A stretch of 64,000 nt of DNA from a bacterium (GTDB taxonomy: Bacteria > Bacteroidota > Ignavibacteria > SZUA-365): positions 124,001 through 188,000 of the forward strand of contig JAHLLD010000004.1 in the NCBI GenBank assembly GCA_020444325.1, given 5' to 3'. The notes beneath the pieces were generated by a model. That model saw only the letters and a list, made by a program, of their open reading frames with translations. It did no database searches and was not told the DNA's origin. The first letter of the stretch is position 1; each line of letters opens with the position of its first letter. Both the position numbers and the translations under genes were made by a program. Below are positions 25,473 through 34,262 of the stretch, in pieces.

Positions 25473-26600
25473 TCATCGCAGCGCCAGCTGGGTAATGCGC
25501 AGGAAGAGGTCCGCGCCGGTCTCAAGCAAATCATCGGGAAAATCGTACCATCCGCTGTGCAGATGCGGTTGCTCCACGCCGGACCCGAGTCCGAACAGCG
25601 CACCTTCAAAGCGGTGTGTGAAGTGTGCGAAATCTTCCGACCAGGGGAAGGGGTTATCCAGCATTTCCACGTTCAACCCTCTGTCCTCCGCCGCCTGGCG
25701 GATCAGCTTCACGCAGGAGGAGTCGTTCTGTACGGACGGAAATTCCTCTTTCCACTCCAGCGTGTACTTGAGATCAGCAGCAGCGGTCATCTCACGTGTC
25801 CTGCTCTCTGCGGCTTCTTTCATGAACGTCATGAAATCGTCGCTGTCCGACCGGAGTGTAGCGAGCAGACGCGCATTCCCCGGCGTTGTCCCGAACGCCT
25901 CACTGCCCGCGGCGAGATGAATGATGGTGCTCACGGCGCGCGCCTTCTCGCGCTGCGCTTCCTCGGGGAGGGACATGATATGCTGGGTGAGGCGGAGCAG
26001 GACAGGCACAGGTGAATTCCCCTGCTCGGGCTCCGCGGCGTGACTGGTGCGTCCTTCAAGTTCAATATCCAGGCCGCTCGATGCCATGGCAAAAGGTCCG
26101 TCGCGCAGCAATACGCTGCCCCGCTCCTTGCCGGGAATATTGTGCAACGCAAATACTTTTTTCGGTGCGAGCCGCTCGAAGAGACTGTCTTTGAGCATGG
26201 CAGCGGCACCCTGTCCGGTTTCCTCGGCAGGTTGAAAAAGTATGGCAACCGGGGCGGGAAGGGTGGATTGCTGCGTTGCGATACGCTCGGCGGCACCGAA
26301 GAGCATGGACATGTGTCCGTCATGTCCACAGAGATGCGCTGTCCCCTTGTTCGCGCTTGCATGTGCGAAATCGTTCTGCTCGGTGATCGGCAGGGCATCG
26401 AGGTCGGCGCGGAGCAAAACACCCACCGGACCTTCCCCGCCATACACCGCGACGATACCATGTCCGGCAATCCCCGTGTGCAGGGAGGTCGGCGCCGTGG
26501 AGCGGAGCAATTGCGCGATGTGCGCAGCTGTTTCCTTTTCCTCACCGGAGCGCTCCGGGTGCCTGTGCAGATACCGTCGCAGGTCTTTGAGATCTGTCAT
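25473..26600 (-). CDS. M20-family amidohydrolase/peptidase
   Basis: A 375-residue cytoplasmic zinc-dependent hydrolase. RRYLHRHPERSGEE near residue 8, LLRADLDALP, HLCGHDGHMSMLFGAA (metal-binding His and Asp), FQPAEETGQGAAAML (catalytic/metal Glu pair) and FALHNIPG are hallmarks of the aminoacylase/hippurate hydrolase/carboxypeptidase branch of M20. It would cleave N-acyl amino acids or small peptides. GGGAAAGGA lies before the ATG at 26600. It is divergent from the alanine racemase gene. Confidence 0.92.
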   Translation of the reverse strand: MTDLKDLRRYLHRHPERSGEEKETAAHIAQLLRSTAPTSLHTGIAGHGIVAVYGGEGPVGVLLRADLDALPITEQNDFAHASANKGTAHLCGHDGHMSMLFGAAERIATQQSTLPAPVAILFQPAEETGQGAAAMLKDSLFERLAPKKVFALHNIPGKERGSVLLRDGPFAMASSGLDIELEGRTSHAAEPEQGNSPVPVLLRLTQHIMSLPEEAQREKARAVSTIIHLAAGSEAFGTTPGNARLLATLRSDSDDFMTFMKEAAESRTREMTAAADLKYTLEWKEEFPSVQNDSSCVKLIRQAAEDRGLNVEMLDNPFPWSEDFAHFTHRFEGALFGLGSGVEQPHLHSGWYDFPDDLLETGADLFLRITQLALR

Positions 26601-26765
26601 GTGAAGTCCTTTCCCTTGATGTACGTATACACGCAAGGTCGGGAATTTCCGCTCCTCATCAAACCGGACGAAGGAATGACGCCATATCGGGATTAGGCCC
26701 TTTCAGCGGTTTTTTTAGTTTAGGGAAGGCCTGCGGGCCTCGAAGCTGTCAAAGATTTTCCATTG

Positions 26766-27941
26766 ATGATGAAGTCATACGCCACTACTGCCGGATCATG
26801 GATTGAACTCAGCACGTCGGCGCTGAAGCGGAACATCGCCTACCTGAAAAAAAGGATCGGGAAGGGGAGCCATTTTGTATCGGTTGTCAAAGGCAATGCC
26901 TACGGGCATGGAATCGAAGATTACGTCCCACTCGTCGAACGCTGCGGTGTTCGGCGTTTTGCCGTTTCCGATGCCACGGAAGCAGAACGTGCCAACAGGG
27001 TACGTACTGAAGGGATGGCGATCATGATCATGAACCACATTGACCACGCCGATCTTGCCTGGGCCGTAGAGCGGGGCATTTCATGGTATGTCTTTGATCT
27101 CGAGCGGCTCGATGCCTCGATCGAAACAGCGAAGCGTCTCGGGAAACGGGCGTCGATTCACATCGAGGTGGAGACCGGCTTCAATCGTACGGGTTTTCGT
27201 CCCGTCGAAATGGAGCGTGTGATCGAACGCTGCAGGCATAACGCTGATGTCCTCGACATCGCAGGGGTGTGCACGCATTTCGCGGGTGCCGAGAGCATTG
27301 CGAACTATTATCGCATCCAGGAACAGCGTCGCGTGTTCAATGAGGTGCGCGCACAATGGGAAGCCTCGGGTTTGCGTCCCTCTGCCTACCATGTCGCAAG
27401 TTCGGCCGCTGCCCTCACCTACCCTGAGACGACGATGGATCTGGTGCGCTTCGGCATTGCGCAGTACGGTTTCTGGCCCAGTACCGAGACACGTGTGCAG
27501 AATATGATGAATGGCGAAACCAGCTTCAGCAAGGATCCTCTCGTACAGGTGCTCACCTGGAAAAGCAGAGTCATCGCCATGCAGTATGTGCGTACAGGAG
27601 AGTATGTCGGTTATGGTACGAGCTACCTCGCGCAGCGCCCCACGCAGATTGCCGTCATTCCCGTCGGCTACTGCCACGGTTTCGGGCGCAGCCTCAGCAA
27701 CCTGGGACATGTGCTTATTCGCGGACACAAGGCGCCGGTGATCGGCATGGTCAACATGAATATCATCACGGTGGATGTCACCGCGATTCCCGGTGCCGAA
27801 TCTGGCGACGAGGTGGTGCTTATCGGTAAACAGGGCCGCCATCGCATCACCGTCAGTTCCTTCTCCGACCTTGCCAATTACGTCAATTACGAGATGCTCA
27901 TCCGTCTCCCCTCCGAACTGCCACGCTTCGTGGTGGATTGA
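26766..27941 (+). CDS. alr: Alanine racemase
   Basis: A 391-residue PLP enzyme that converts L- to D-alanine for peptidoglycan. Lys42 in SVVKGNAYGHG is the PLP-binding lysine and Tyr283 in VGYGTSY is the expected second catalytic base. VETGFNRTGF, LVRFGIAQYGFWP and GHKAPVIGMVNMN are conserved family blocks. Some relatives act on other amino acids, so substrate breadth is not certain. Two adjacent ATGs (26766, 26769) follow a TTG; no strong ribosome site is visible. Confidence 0.92.
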   Translation: MMKSYATTAGSWIELSTSALKRNIAYLKKRIGKGSHFVSVVKGNAYGHGIEDYVPLVERCGVRRFAVSDATEAERANRVRTEGMAIMIMNHIDHADLAWAVERGISWYVFDLERLDASIETAKRLGKRASIHIEVETGFNRTGFRPVEMERVIERCRHNADVLDIAGVCTHFAGAESIANYYRIQEQRRVFNEVRAQWEASGLRPSAYHVASSAAALTYPETTMDLVRFGIAQYGFWPSTETRVQNMMNGETSFSKDPLVQVLTWKSRVIAMQYVRTGEYVGYGTSYLAQRPTQIAVIPVGYCHGFGRSLSNLGHVLIRGHKAPVIGMVNMNIITVDVTAIPGAESGDEVVLIGKQGRHRITVSSFSDLANYVNYEMLIRLPSELPRFVVD

Positions 27942-28062
27942 GCGCTGTCATCAATTCGAAAAATTCCTGACCACTTGCCTTCTGTCGCGGGTTTGTGTAT
28001 TGTGGGGCATTCTTGTCTGAAATCCGCCCTTCGGGGTGGCCCCTGTCCCAAACAGAGATGCC

Positions 28063-30342
28063 ATGAAGCAGTCCGAAGCCGCCAATGCGACATTCGCCCG
28101 CGACCTGGGTCTGTTCGACGCCACGATGATCGGTGTCGGCGCCATGATTGGTGCGGGGATTTTCGTGCTGACGGGACTGGCGGCGGGAGAGGCAGGACCC
28201 GCTTCCATGCTGGCGTTTGCCCTGAACGGCGTGGTGACACTGCTGACCGCATTCTCCTACGCTGAGCTGGCGTCCGCCATTCCCCGGGCCGGTGGAGGTT
28301 ACTCTTTTGTGCGTATGGCGTTTCCCGGCGCTGTGGGCTTCCTCAGCGGATGGCTGCTGTGGTTTGCCTATACCGTGGCCTGTAGTCTCTACGCCCTCGG
28401 CTTCGCCGGGTATTTCTGGGAACTGCTGCACAAGTACTTTCCTTCTTTCACCCGTGCGATCACGGACGTCACCGGTGCCCACCCGGCCGTGCTTGTTGTC
28501 ACCCTGGCGGTGGGACTCGCATTCATCTGGCTGAACGTCCGCGGAGCGGGAGTGACGGGGAAAACAGAGAACGTTCTTACCATGGCGAAAATCATCACGC
28601 TCGCCGTGTTCATTTTCTTCGGTCTTCTTGTCGTGTTCGGGGAGCCGCAGCAGGTGACGGAAAACTTCATGCCCTTCATGCCCAAAGGGATGGGTGGTGT
28701 GCTGGTTGCAATGGGACTTACCTTCATCGCTTTCGAGGGATATGACCTCATCGCAACCGTGGCGGAGGAGATCAAGGACCCGGAACGGAATATCCCGCGT
28801 GCGACCTTCCTCTCGCTGGGCATCGCTGTCATCATTTACCTGCTTGTTCTGTTCGTTTCCCTCGCGGCGCTGAGCGTGCCGGGGGAAAGCACCTGGGAAT
28901 TTCTCGGACGATTCAAGGAAACGGCTATCGTTCATGCGGCCGATGCCTTCATGCCGGCTTTCGGTGTGGCACTGATCGTGCTGGGGGGATTGCTCTCCAC
29001 GATGTCCGCTCTCAACGCGACCGTGATGGCGGCATCGCGTGTGGCGTTTTCCATGGGACGCGACAACTGGCTGCCAAAGCGCGTATCGGCCATACACAGC
29101 GAACGCCGGACGCCGCATATCGCTATCGTGCTGACGGGCGTCATCCTGCTCGCCATGGCTCTTACGCTGCCCATCGAGGCAGTGGGCTCGTCAGCAAGCC
29201 TTATTTTCCTCCTGACCTTCGCGATGGTCAACCTCTCCATCATTGTTCTTCGCCGCAAGCATCCTGAAATCCCCCGCAGATACCGCGTGCCACTCTATCC
29301 GGTTCTTCCCATGCTGGGTTTTGTCCTCAACATCTTTCTCGCCCTGTACCAGTTCAACTTTCAGCCCATCGCCTGGTACATCACGGTCGGATGGATACTG
29401 GTGGGACTTCTCCTGTACTACGCTGTCTTTGAGAAGCGTGCATCGGCCGTGGAGCCGCAGGTGCTGCTTCCGCGCCGCCGCGCTGATGAGAAGGATGCGC
29501 GTCCCTGCGTCCTTGTCTCCCTCTACAATCCCGACAACATCGGCGTGCTGCTTGACATGGCCGTTCCCGAAGCCCGGCGCCGCAACGTGCGCCTGGTCGC
29601 GATGTCCGTCGTGCAGGTCCCTCACCAGATGCCGATTCATGAAGGCACGCGCTTTGCGCATCACAAGGAGTCCCTCCTCCAGAAAGCGAAGCGTCTCGCC
29701 ACCGAGCGCGGAATTTCACTCGAGACGGACCTTGTATTTGCGCACCGGGCATCGGATGGTATTCTTGCAGGAATTGAACGGCATCGGGCCGAGGCGCTGA
29801 TTATCGGATGGAAGGGATACACGAATTCGCGGGACAGAATTTTCGGGGAGATTGCAGACCGCATCATACGGCACGCCAACTGCGATCTTATGGTATTGAA
29901 GGTCGGAAAGAAGCGGAAGTTCGAGAGTTGCCTCCTGCCCACGGCCGGGGGACCCAATGCGCGCCTCGCCAGCACCATCGTCGGCAGTATGGCGGAAGAA
30001 CTGGACATGGAAGTGTCCGCCGGGTATGTCGTTCCCGAGCAGGCAGCGGAGACCGAGAAGCATCTTGGTCTGCAGCGCATGGATGCCGTGCTGCAGGGAG
30101 TTGCACCGGACGTGCGTGCGAGCAAGCGCATCATCGAAAGCTCCTCTGTCGCCGGCGGCATCGCCCGTGCGAGTAAGGACTACGACCTGGTCGTCATCGG
30201 CGCCGCGAAAGAACAGATGCTGAAGGTGATGCTGTTCGGCGAAATCCCCGAAAAGGTCGCGCGCTATTCGCCGAGTTCCGTGCTCGTCGTCAAGAAGTAC
30301 GAGGGGGCCATGAAGTCTGTCGTGAAAAAAGTTTTCGGATAA
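28063..30342 (+). CDS. APC-family amino acid permease fused to two UspA domains
   Basis: A 759-residue protein. Residues 8-460 contain 12 hydrophobic helices and the APC substrate motif GVGAMIGAGIFVLTG at residues 25-40, with the conserved AFEGYD...AEEIKDPERNIPRA. Residues 475-620 and 625-755 are two universal-stress-protein domains; LVSLYNPDNIGVLLDMA and the glycine-rich end LVVIGAAKEQ...GEIPEKVARYSPSSVLVVKK resemble nucleotide-binding UspA. Such fusions are known; the UspA part probably gates transport in response to nucleotides. ATG 28063 is chosen; an upstream GTG at 28036 is possible. Confidence 0.9.
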   Translation: MKQSEAANATFARDLGLFDATMIGVGAMIGAGIFVLTGLAAGEAGPASMLAFALNGVVTLLTAFSYAELASAIPRAGGGYSFVRMAFPGAVGFLSGWLLWFAYTVACSLYALGFAGYFWELLHKYFPSFTRAITDVTGAHPAVLVVTLAVGLAFIWLNVRGAGVTGKTENVLTMAKIITLAVFIFFGLLVVFGEPQQVTENFMPFMPKGMGGVLVAMGLTFIAFEGYDLIATVAEEIKDPERNIPRATFLSLGIAVIIYLLVLFVSLAALSVPGESTWEFLGRFKETAIVHAADAFMPAFGVALIVLGGLLSTMSALNATVMAASRVAFSMGRDNWLPKRVSAIHSERRTPHIAIVLTGVILLAMALTLPIEAVGSSASLIFLLTFAMVNLSIIVLRRKHPEIPRRYRVPLYPVLPMLGFVLNIFLALYQFNFQPIAWYITVGWILVGLLLYYAVFEKRASAVEPQVLLPRRRADEKDARPCVLVSLYNPDNIGVLLDMAVPEARRRNVRLVAMSVVQVPHQMPIHEGTRFAHHKESLLQKAKRLATERGISLETDLVFAHRASDGILAGIERHRAEALIIGWKGYTNSRDRIFGEIADRIIRHANCDLMVLKVGKKRKFESCLLPTAGGPNARLASTIVGSMAEELDMEVSAGYVVPEQAAETEKHLGLQRMDAVLQGVAPDVRASKRIIESSSVAGGIARASKDYDLVVIGAAKEQMLKVMLFGEIPEKVARYSPSSVLVVKKYEGAMKSVVKKVFG

Positions 30343-30348
30343 TTCCAT

Positions 30349-31695
30349 ATGTACCCTCTGCGTCACATCTGCTTTTCGATGTTTCTCATCCTGGGACTGC
30401 TCGTCGTACCCAGTTTTGCGCAGCACAGTGCCGCACAGATTGTTTCCCATACCCCCGTGGATTCACTCGACCCCTTCATCTGCGGCATCGAAGTGCCGGA
30501 TTCGGTCGTATGGAGTTCAGAGGAAAATGCTTACCTCCCGAATCCTGTCCCGGTAACATACTGGATCACGAATGTTTCAAATGAAACACAGAGCTTGAAA
30601 CTGCTGGCCATGTGGTTCGAGGAGCAGGATGGATTGCGGCTGCACCCGGATTCACCATCCCCGGTTGAAATACATATGGATTTGCAGATCCCGCCCGGAG
30701 ATACAGCACGTTTTGCCTGGCTTCTGCAGGCCGATTCCTGGGGAGTTCCGAGAACAACCGGTATTCAGACACTTGGTGTTGGTGGGGGTGGCGTACTGCA
30801 ACCATGTTCCAATTCATTTTCCATCGGAGCCGCGGATCTTCCTCTCAGCTGCGCGCTGACGCTGCAGGATGGCCTGTTCTGCGATCAGGTGCTGGGCACG
30901 CCGTCTGGCGATCCCTTTCCGGCCACCGCGGTCATTCGCAACACCACGGCGACGACGATCGACAGCGTATATATCAAGTGCAGCTGGTTTGGCGAACCCA
31001 TGGGAAGCGTCATCGCAATCGATCCTGGCTCCGAGAGTGGGGCGGTCAGCTATCTCGGTGCTCTTGAACCTGGTGAGGAAAAGGCGGTCAACTGGACCTT
31101 CATAAAGTTACGGGAGCTTTCCGCTAATCAGCGCAGGGACAGGTTCAAGATCAACTATGCGCTCGGTGACAGTGCTGTCGAATCCGCAACGTTAATGCGG
31201 CACACGCTGACGATCGACCCCATCGCACTCAAGCCGGAAATCCAGTTGCAGCATACCACACTCATAACGGATCCCTACCAGGAGCTGCTCTGGTACCGTG
31301 ACGGAGATTCGATTCCCCGCGCCACGCATTATGAGCTGCGTCCCATTCGTCCCGGCTGGTACAAGGTGCGTCGCACCAATCCTTACGGATGTTTCGCATT
31401 TTCCGACAGCATCTATGTGAATTTTACTTCTGTTGAAGAACCGCCGCCCGCAGCGGCCATGTTGAACGTATTTCCCAATCCCGCCATGCAGCACTGCACG
31501 GTGCAGCTGCCGGAGACGTCTCATCCCACCGTTCTCATGCTGACGGACATGCTCGGTCGCATGCAGCGAAAGTTTGACGTGCGCGCGGGTGTTCAGGATC
31601 TGCAGCTGCATGTCACCGATCTGCCGCGCGGCACCTATCTCCTGCGGTTGCTCGGTGCCGAGCGGACGTGGACACGGCGATTGCAGCTGCGGTAG
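30349..31695 (+). CDS. Secreted protein of unknown function with T9SS tail
   Basis: A 448-residue protein with a signal peptide (LGLLVVPSFAQH). The middle holds Ig-like stretches (YWITNVSNETQSLKL, AVIRNTTATTIDSVYIKC) with cysteines that could form disulfides. The last 80 residues (NVFPNPAMQHCTVQL, DMLGRMQRKF, LPRGTYLLRLL) are the T9SS sorting domain. It starts only 6 bases after the APC-UspA stop codon and is probably co-transcribed with it. Function unknown. Confidence 0.8.
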   Translation: MYPLRHICFSMFLILGLLVVPSFAQHSAAQIVSHTPVDSLDPFICGIEVPDSVVWSSEENAYLPNPVPVTYWITNVSNETQSLKLLAMWFEEQDGLRLHPDSPSPVEIHMDLQIPPGDTARFAWLLQADSWGVPRTTGIQTLGVGGGGVLQPCSNSFSIGAADLPLSCALTLQDGLFCDQVLGTPSGDPFPATAVIRNTTATTIDSVYIKCSWFGEPMGSVIAIDPGSESGAVSYLGALEPGEEKAVNWTFIKLRELSANQRRDRFKINYALGDSAVESATLMRHTLTIDPIALKPEIQLQHTTLITDPYQELLWYRDGDSIPRATHYELRPIRPGWYKVRRTNPYGCFAFSDSIYVNFTSVEEPPPAAAMLNVFPNPAMQHCTVQLPETSHPTVLMLTDMLGRMQRKFDVRAGVQDLQLHVTDLPRGTYLLRLLGAERTWTRRLQLR

Positions 31696-31722
31696 TGTGG
31701 TCCGTTGAAACGCCGAAGTGCG

Positions 31723-31754
31723 ATATCCGACCATGAGCAATATCCCACCATGAG
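31723..31754 (+). repeat. Two near-identical 15-base direct repeats
   Basis: ATATCCGACCATGAG (31723-31737) and ATATCCCACCATGAG (31740-31754), 17 bases apart, in the gap before the hexosaminidase gene. Possibly a duplicated protein-binding site; nothing else is seen in this gap. Confidence 0.5.
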
Positions 31755-31833
31755 GGGTGAGGAAAACTGGGCTTCTGGGTGTTATTTTCCATGAACGCGT
31801 CAGTTCGCGGCTGTTTCATTTTGTCCTGCATGC

Positions 31834-34143
31834 ATGCTCTTCCTGCGTATCCATATTTCTTTCGTGATTCTTCTGCTGCCCGCGTTTCTCCATGCGCAGC
31901 ACGCGCTCATTCCTGCACCTGTTCGCGCGGCGATACAGCCGGGTGCGTTTCATATCGATGAGGAAACCGAGGTGCTGTACGATGTGGACAGCATGGATGT
32001 ACGCGCTGTGGCGGAGGATATCTGTGAACGTATTGGCAGGGTCTCCTCGTTTCGTCCCTCTGCGCGACTGCATACGGGAACTACCATTCCACGCAACAGC
32101 ATACTGCTCTCACTGCGGGAGGCAACGGAGAACATGCTGCCGGAAGGGTATGTGCTGCGCATCGCCCCGAACGGCGCGCGCATCACCGCCAGCTCTGCTG
32201 CAGGAATGTTCTATGCCGTGCAGACCATGCGGCAGCTGCTGCCCGCGCGCTTTGAGTCCACCGCCGGCAGGGATACCGTCAGGGGCTGGGATGCGACCTG
32301 CTGTCTGATTGTCGATGCACCGCGCTTTGCGTGGCGGGGACTCATGCTCGATTGTGCGCGGCATTTTCTCGATGTGGATTTCATCAAGCACACACTGGAT
32401 GTCATGGCGCTGCTAAAGCTCAATCGCCTGCACTGGCATCTGTCGGATGACCAGGGATGGCGCCTGGAAATCAAACGCTATCCTGCGCTGACCTCGGTCG
32501 GCGCCTGGCGTACCGAAGCAGACGGAAGACGGTATGGCGGTTATTACACGCAGCAGCAGGTGCGCGACATTGTGGCGTATGCCGCGGCTCGCAACATCAC
32601 CGTGGTGCCGGAAATTGATATGCCCGGACACATGCGTGCCGCGATCGCCGCGTACCCTGTGCTTTCCTGCACACAGGAGCGGCTCGAGGTGCCGCATACC
32701 TGGGGTGTGTTCAAGGACGTGCTCTGTCCCGGACGCGACGAGACGCTCACGTTCATGGATGATGTGCTTGATGAAGTGATGGCACTGTTTCCCTCGCAAT
32801 GGATTCATCTCGGCGGCGACGAGGTGCCGCCGGATCGCTGGGAAGCGTGTTCCCGATGCCGGGCTCGGATGGAGAATGAGGGATTGCAGGACGTCCATGC
32901 CCTGCAGTCATGGTTCATGACACGCATGGCAGGGACACTCGCCGCACAGGGACGCCGGATGATCGGCTGGGATGAAATTCTGTCGGGTCCCCTTGCGCCG
33001 GACGCCGTCGTACAGTGCTGGCGCAGTATCGATTCCGCCACCGCCGCGGTTGAGCGCGGGCACGATGTCATCGTATCCCCGACCAGCCACGCCTATTTCG
33101 ATTACCCGCTCAGCCGCATCGACATGGAACGCGTGTACGCGTTTGATCCCATTCCGACGGATCTCAAACCGTCGAAGCAGGGACACATTCTCGGCGGTGA
33201 AGCGGAAATGTGGACGGAGCGCGCACCACAGGATCGCATTGAGCGTCGTCTCTATCCCCGCCTGCTGGCCATGGCCGAGGTGTTGTGGACAGCGGAGCTG
33301 CAGCGGAATTTTTCGAATTTTCGCGACAGGGTGACGAAGTACTATCCCCGACTCGATTCGCTTGGTATCCGTTATGGATTTGAAACATTACCGGTGCAGC
33401 TGCTTCCCTCATACGACAGCAGCGGCGTCATCACCTTTGACACGAAAACCCGTCAGGGGGGATTGCAGCTGCAGTGCCTGGAATTCCAGTCCAATGGCAG
33501 CGTGCGCGAAGTCGCAACGCCTTTCATCGCAACCGGAGCAGGCGAGGTCGGCGCGATGGCGCGGAAGAACGATCGGCTGCAAAGCGATACGCTTCGGCTG
33601 TGCTACGATGCACATGAGGCAATGCTCGCGCGCGTGCAGTACAGTCGGCCATACAGCCCGCATTACACGGGCGGGGGAGACAGTGCGCTGGTCGATGGTA
33701 TTCTCGGATCCGTCGATCATCGCGACGGACACTGGCAGGGTTTTACCGGAGGCGACATGGTGATCGATATCAGACTCGACCCCCCGCGTTCTGTACACGA
33801 GTTACAGCTGGGTTTTCTGCAGCATACGCGGGCAGGAATTCTCCCACCCGATTCCGTGGAGGCGGAAATTCGATTTGCCGCGGGAAGCAGGGATGACAAT
33901 GACACAAGGGTAGTGCTGACATTGCCCCTGCGGTCTGCTGCCGCAGACAGGAAGGGCGAAACACCGCGACGGCTGGTGTACAGTTTGGAAGGGGATACGG
34001 GAGAAGATCGTATTCGTCCGGGCAGTGACTCCCGCTTCGATCATATCCGTCTCTCCATCAAAGCACCGAAGTCGCTTCCAGCCTGGCATCGTAACAATGG
34101 CGGTACGGCCTGGCTTTTCATCGATGAATGCGTGCTGCACTGA
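31834..34143 (+). CDS. GH20 beta-N-acetylhexosaminidase
   Basis: A 769-residue exported enzyme that removes terminal N-acetylglucosamine or N-acetylgalactosamine. After a signal peptide (AFLHAQ), residues 22-155 are the GH20b domain and 160-510 the catalytic barrel: FAWRGLMLDCARHFLD, LNRLHWHLSDDQGW, VVPEIDMPGHMRA, and the catalytic pair Asp329-Glu330 in IHLGGDEVPP. The C-terminal 240 residues contain a discoidin-like or chitobiase-type beta domain. There is no T9SS tail. It would feed amino sugars from chitin or cell-wall material to the cell. Confidence 0.93.
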   Translation: MLFLRIHISFVILLLPAFLHAQHALIPAPVRAAIQPGAFHIDEETEVLYDVDSMDVRAVAEDICERIGRVSSFRPSARLHTGTTIPRNSILLSLREATENMLPEGYVLRIAPNGARITASSAAGMFYAVQTMRQLLPARFESTAGRDTVRGWDATCCLIVDAPRFAWRGLMLDCARHFLDVDFIKHTLDVMALLKLNRLHWHLSDDQGWRLEIKRYPALTSVGAWRTEADGRRYGGYYTQQQVRDIVAYAAARNITVVPEIDMPGHMRAAIAAYPVLSCTQERLEVPHTWGVFKDVLCPGRDETLTFMDDVLDEVMALFPSQWIHLGGDEVPPDRWEACSRCRARMENEGLQDVHALQSWFMTRMAGTLAAQGRRMIGWDEILSGPLAPDAVVQCWRSIDSATAAVERGHDVIVSPTSHAYFDYPLSRIDMERVYAFDPIPTDLKPSKQGHILGGEAEMWTERAPQDRIERRLYPRLLAMAEVLWTAELQRNFSNFRDRVTKYYPRLDSLGIRYGFETLPVQLLPSYDSSGVITFDTKTRQGGLQLQCLEFQSNGSVREVATPFIATGAGEVGAMARKNDRLQSDTLRLCYDAHEAMLARVQYSRPYSPHYTGGGDSALVDGILGSVDHRDGHWQGFTGGDMVIDIRLDPPRSVHELQLGFLQHTRAGILPPDSVEAEIRFAAGSRDDNDTRVVLTLPLRSAAADRKGETPRRLVYSLEGDTGEDRIRPGSDSRFDHIRLSIKAPKSLPAWHRNNGGTAWLFIDECVLH

Positions 34144-34262
34144 GCTGAGAATCCGCCAATGACTCAACCCATCGCACATATTGCTTCTCTTGGCCTCTCC
34201 TCGTATTATGCATTCCTGATGATAGTATCTTCTGTCGCTCAAGGCATCCAACGGGGGGATTC

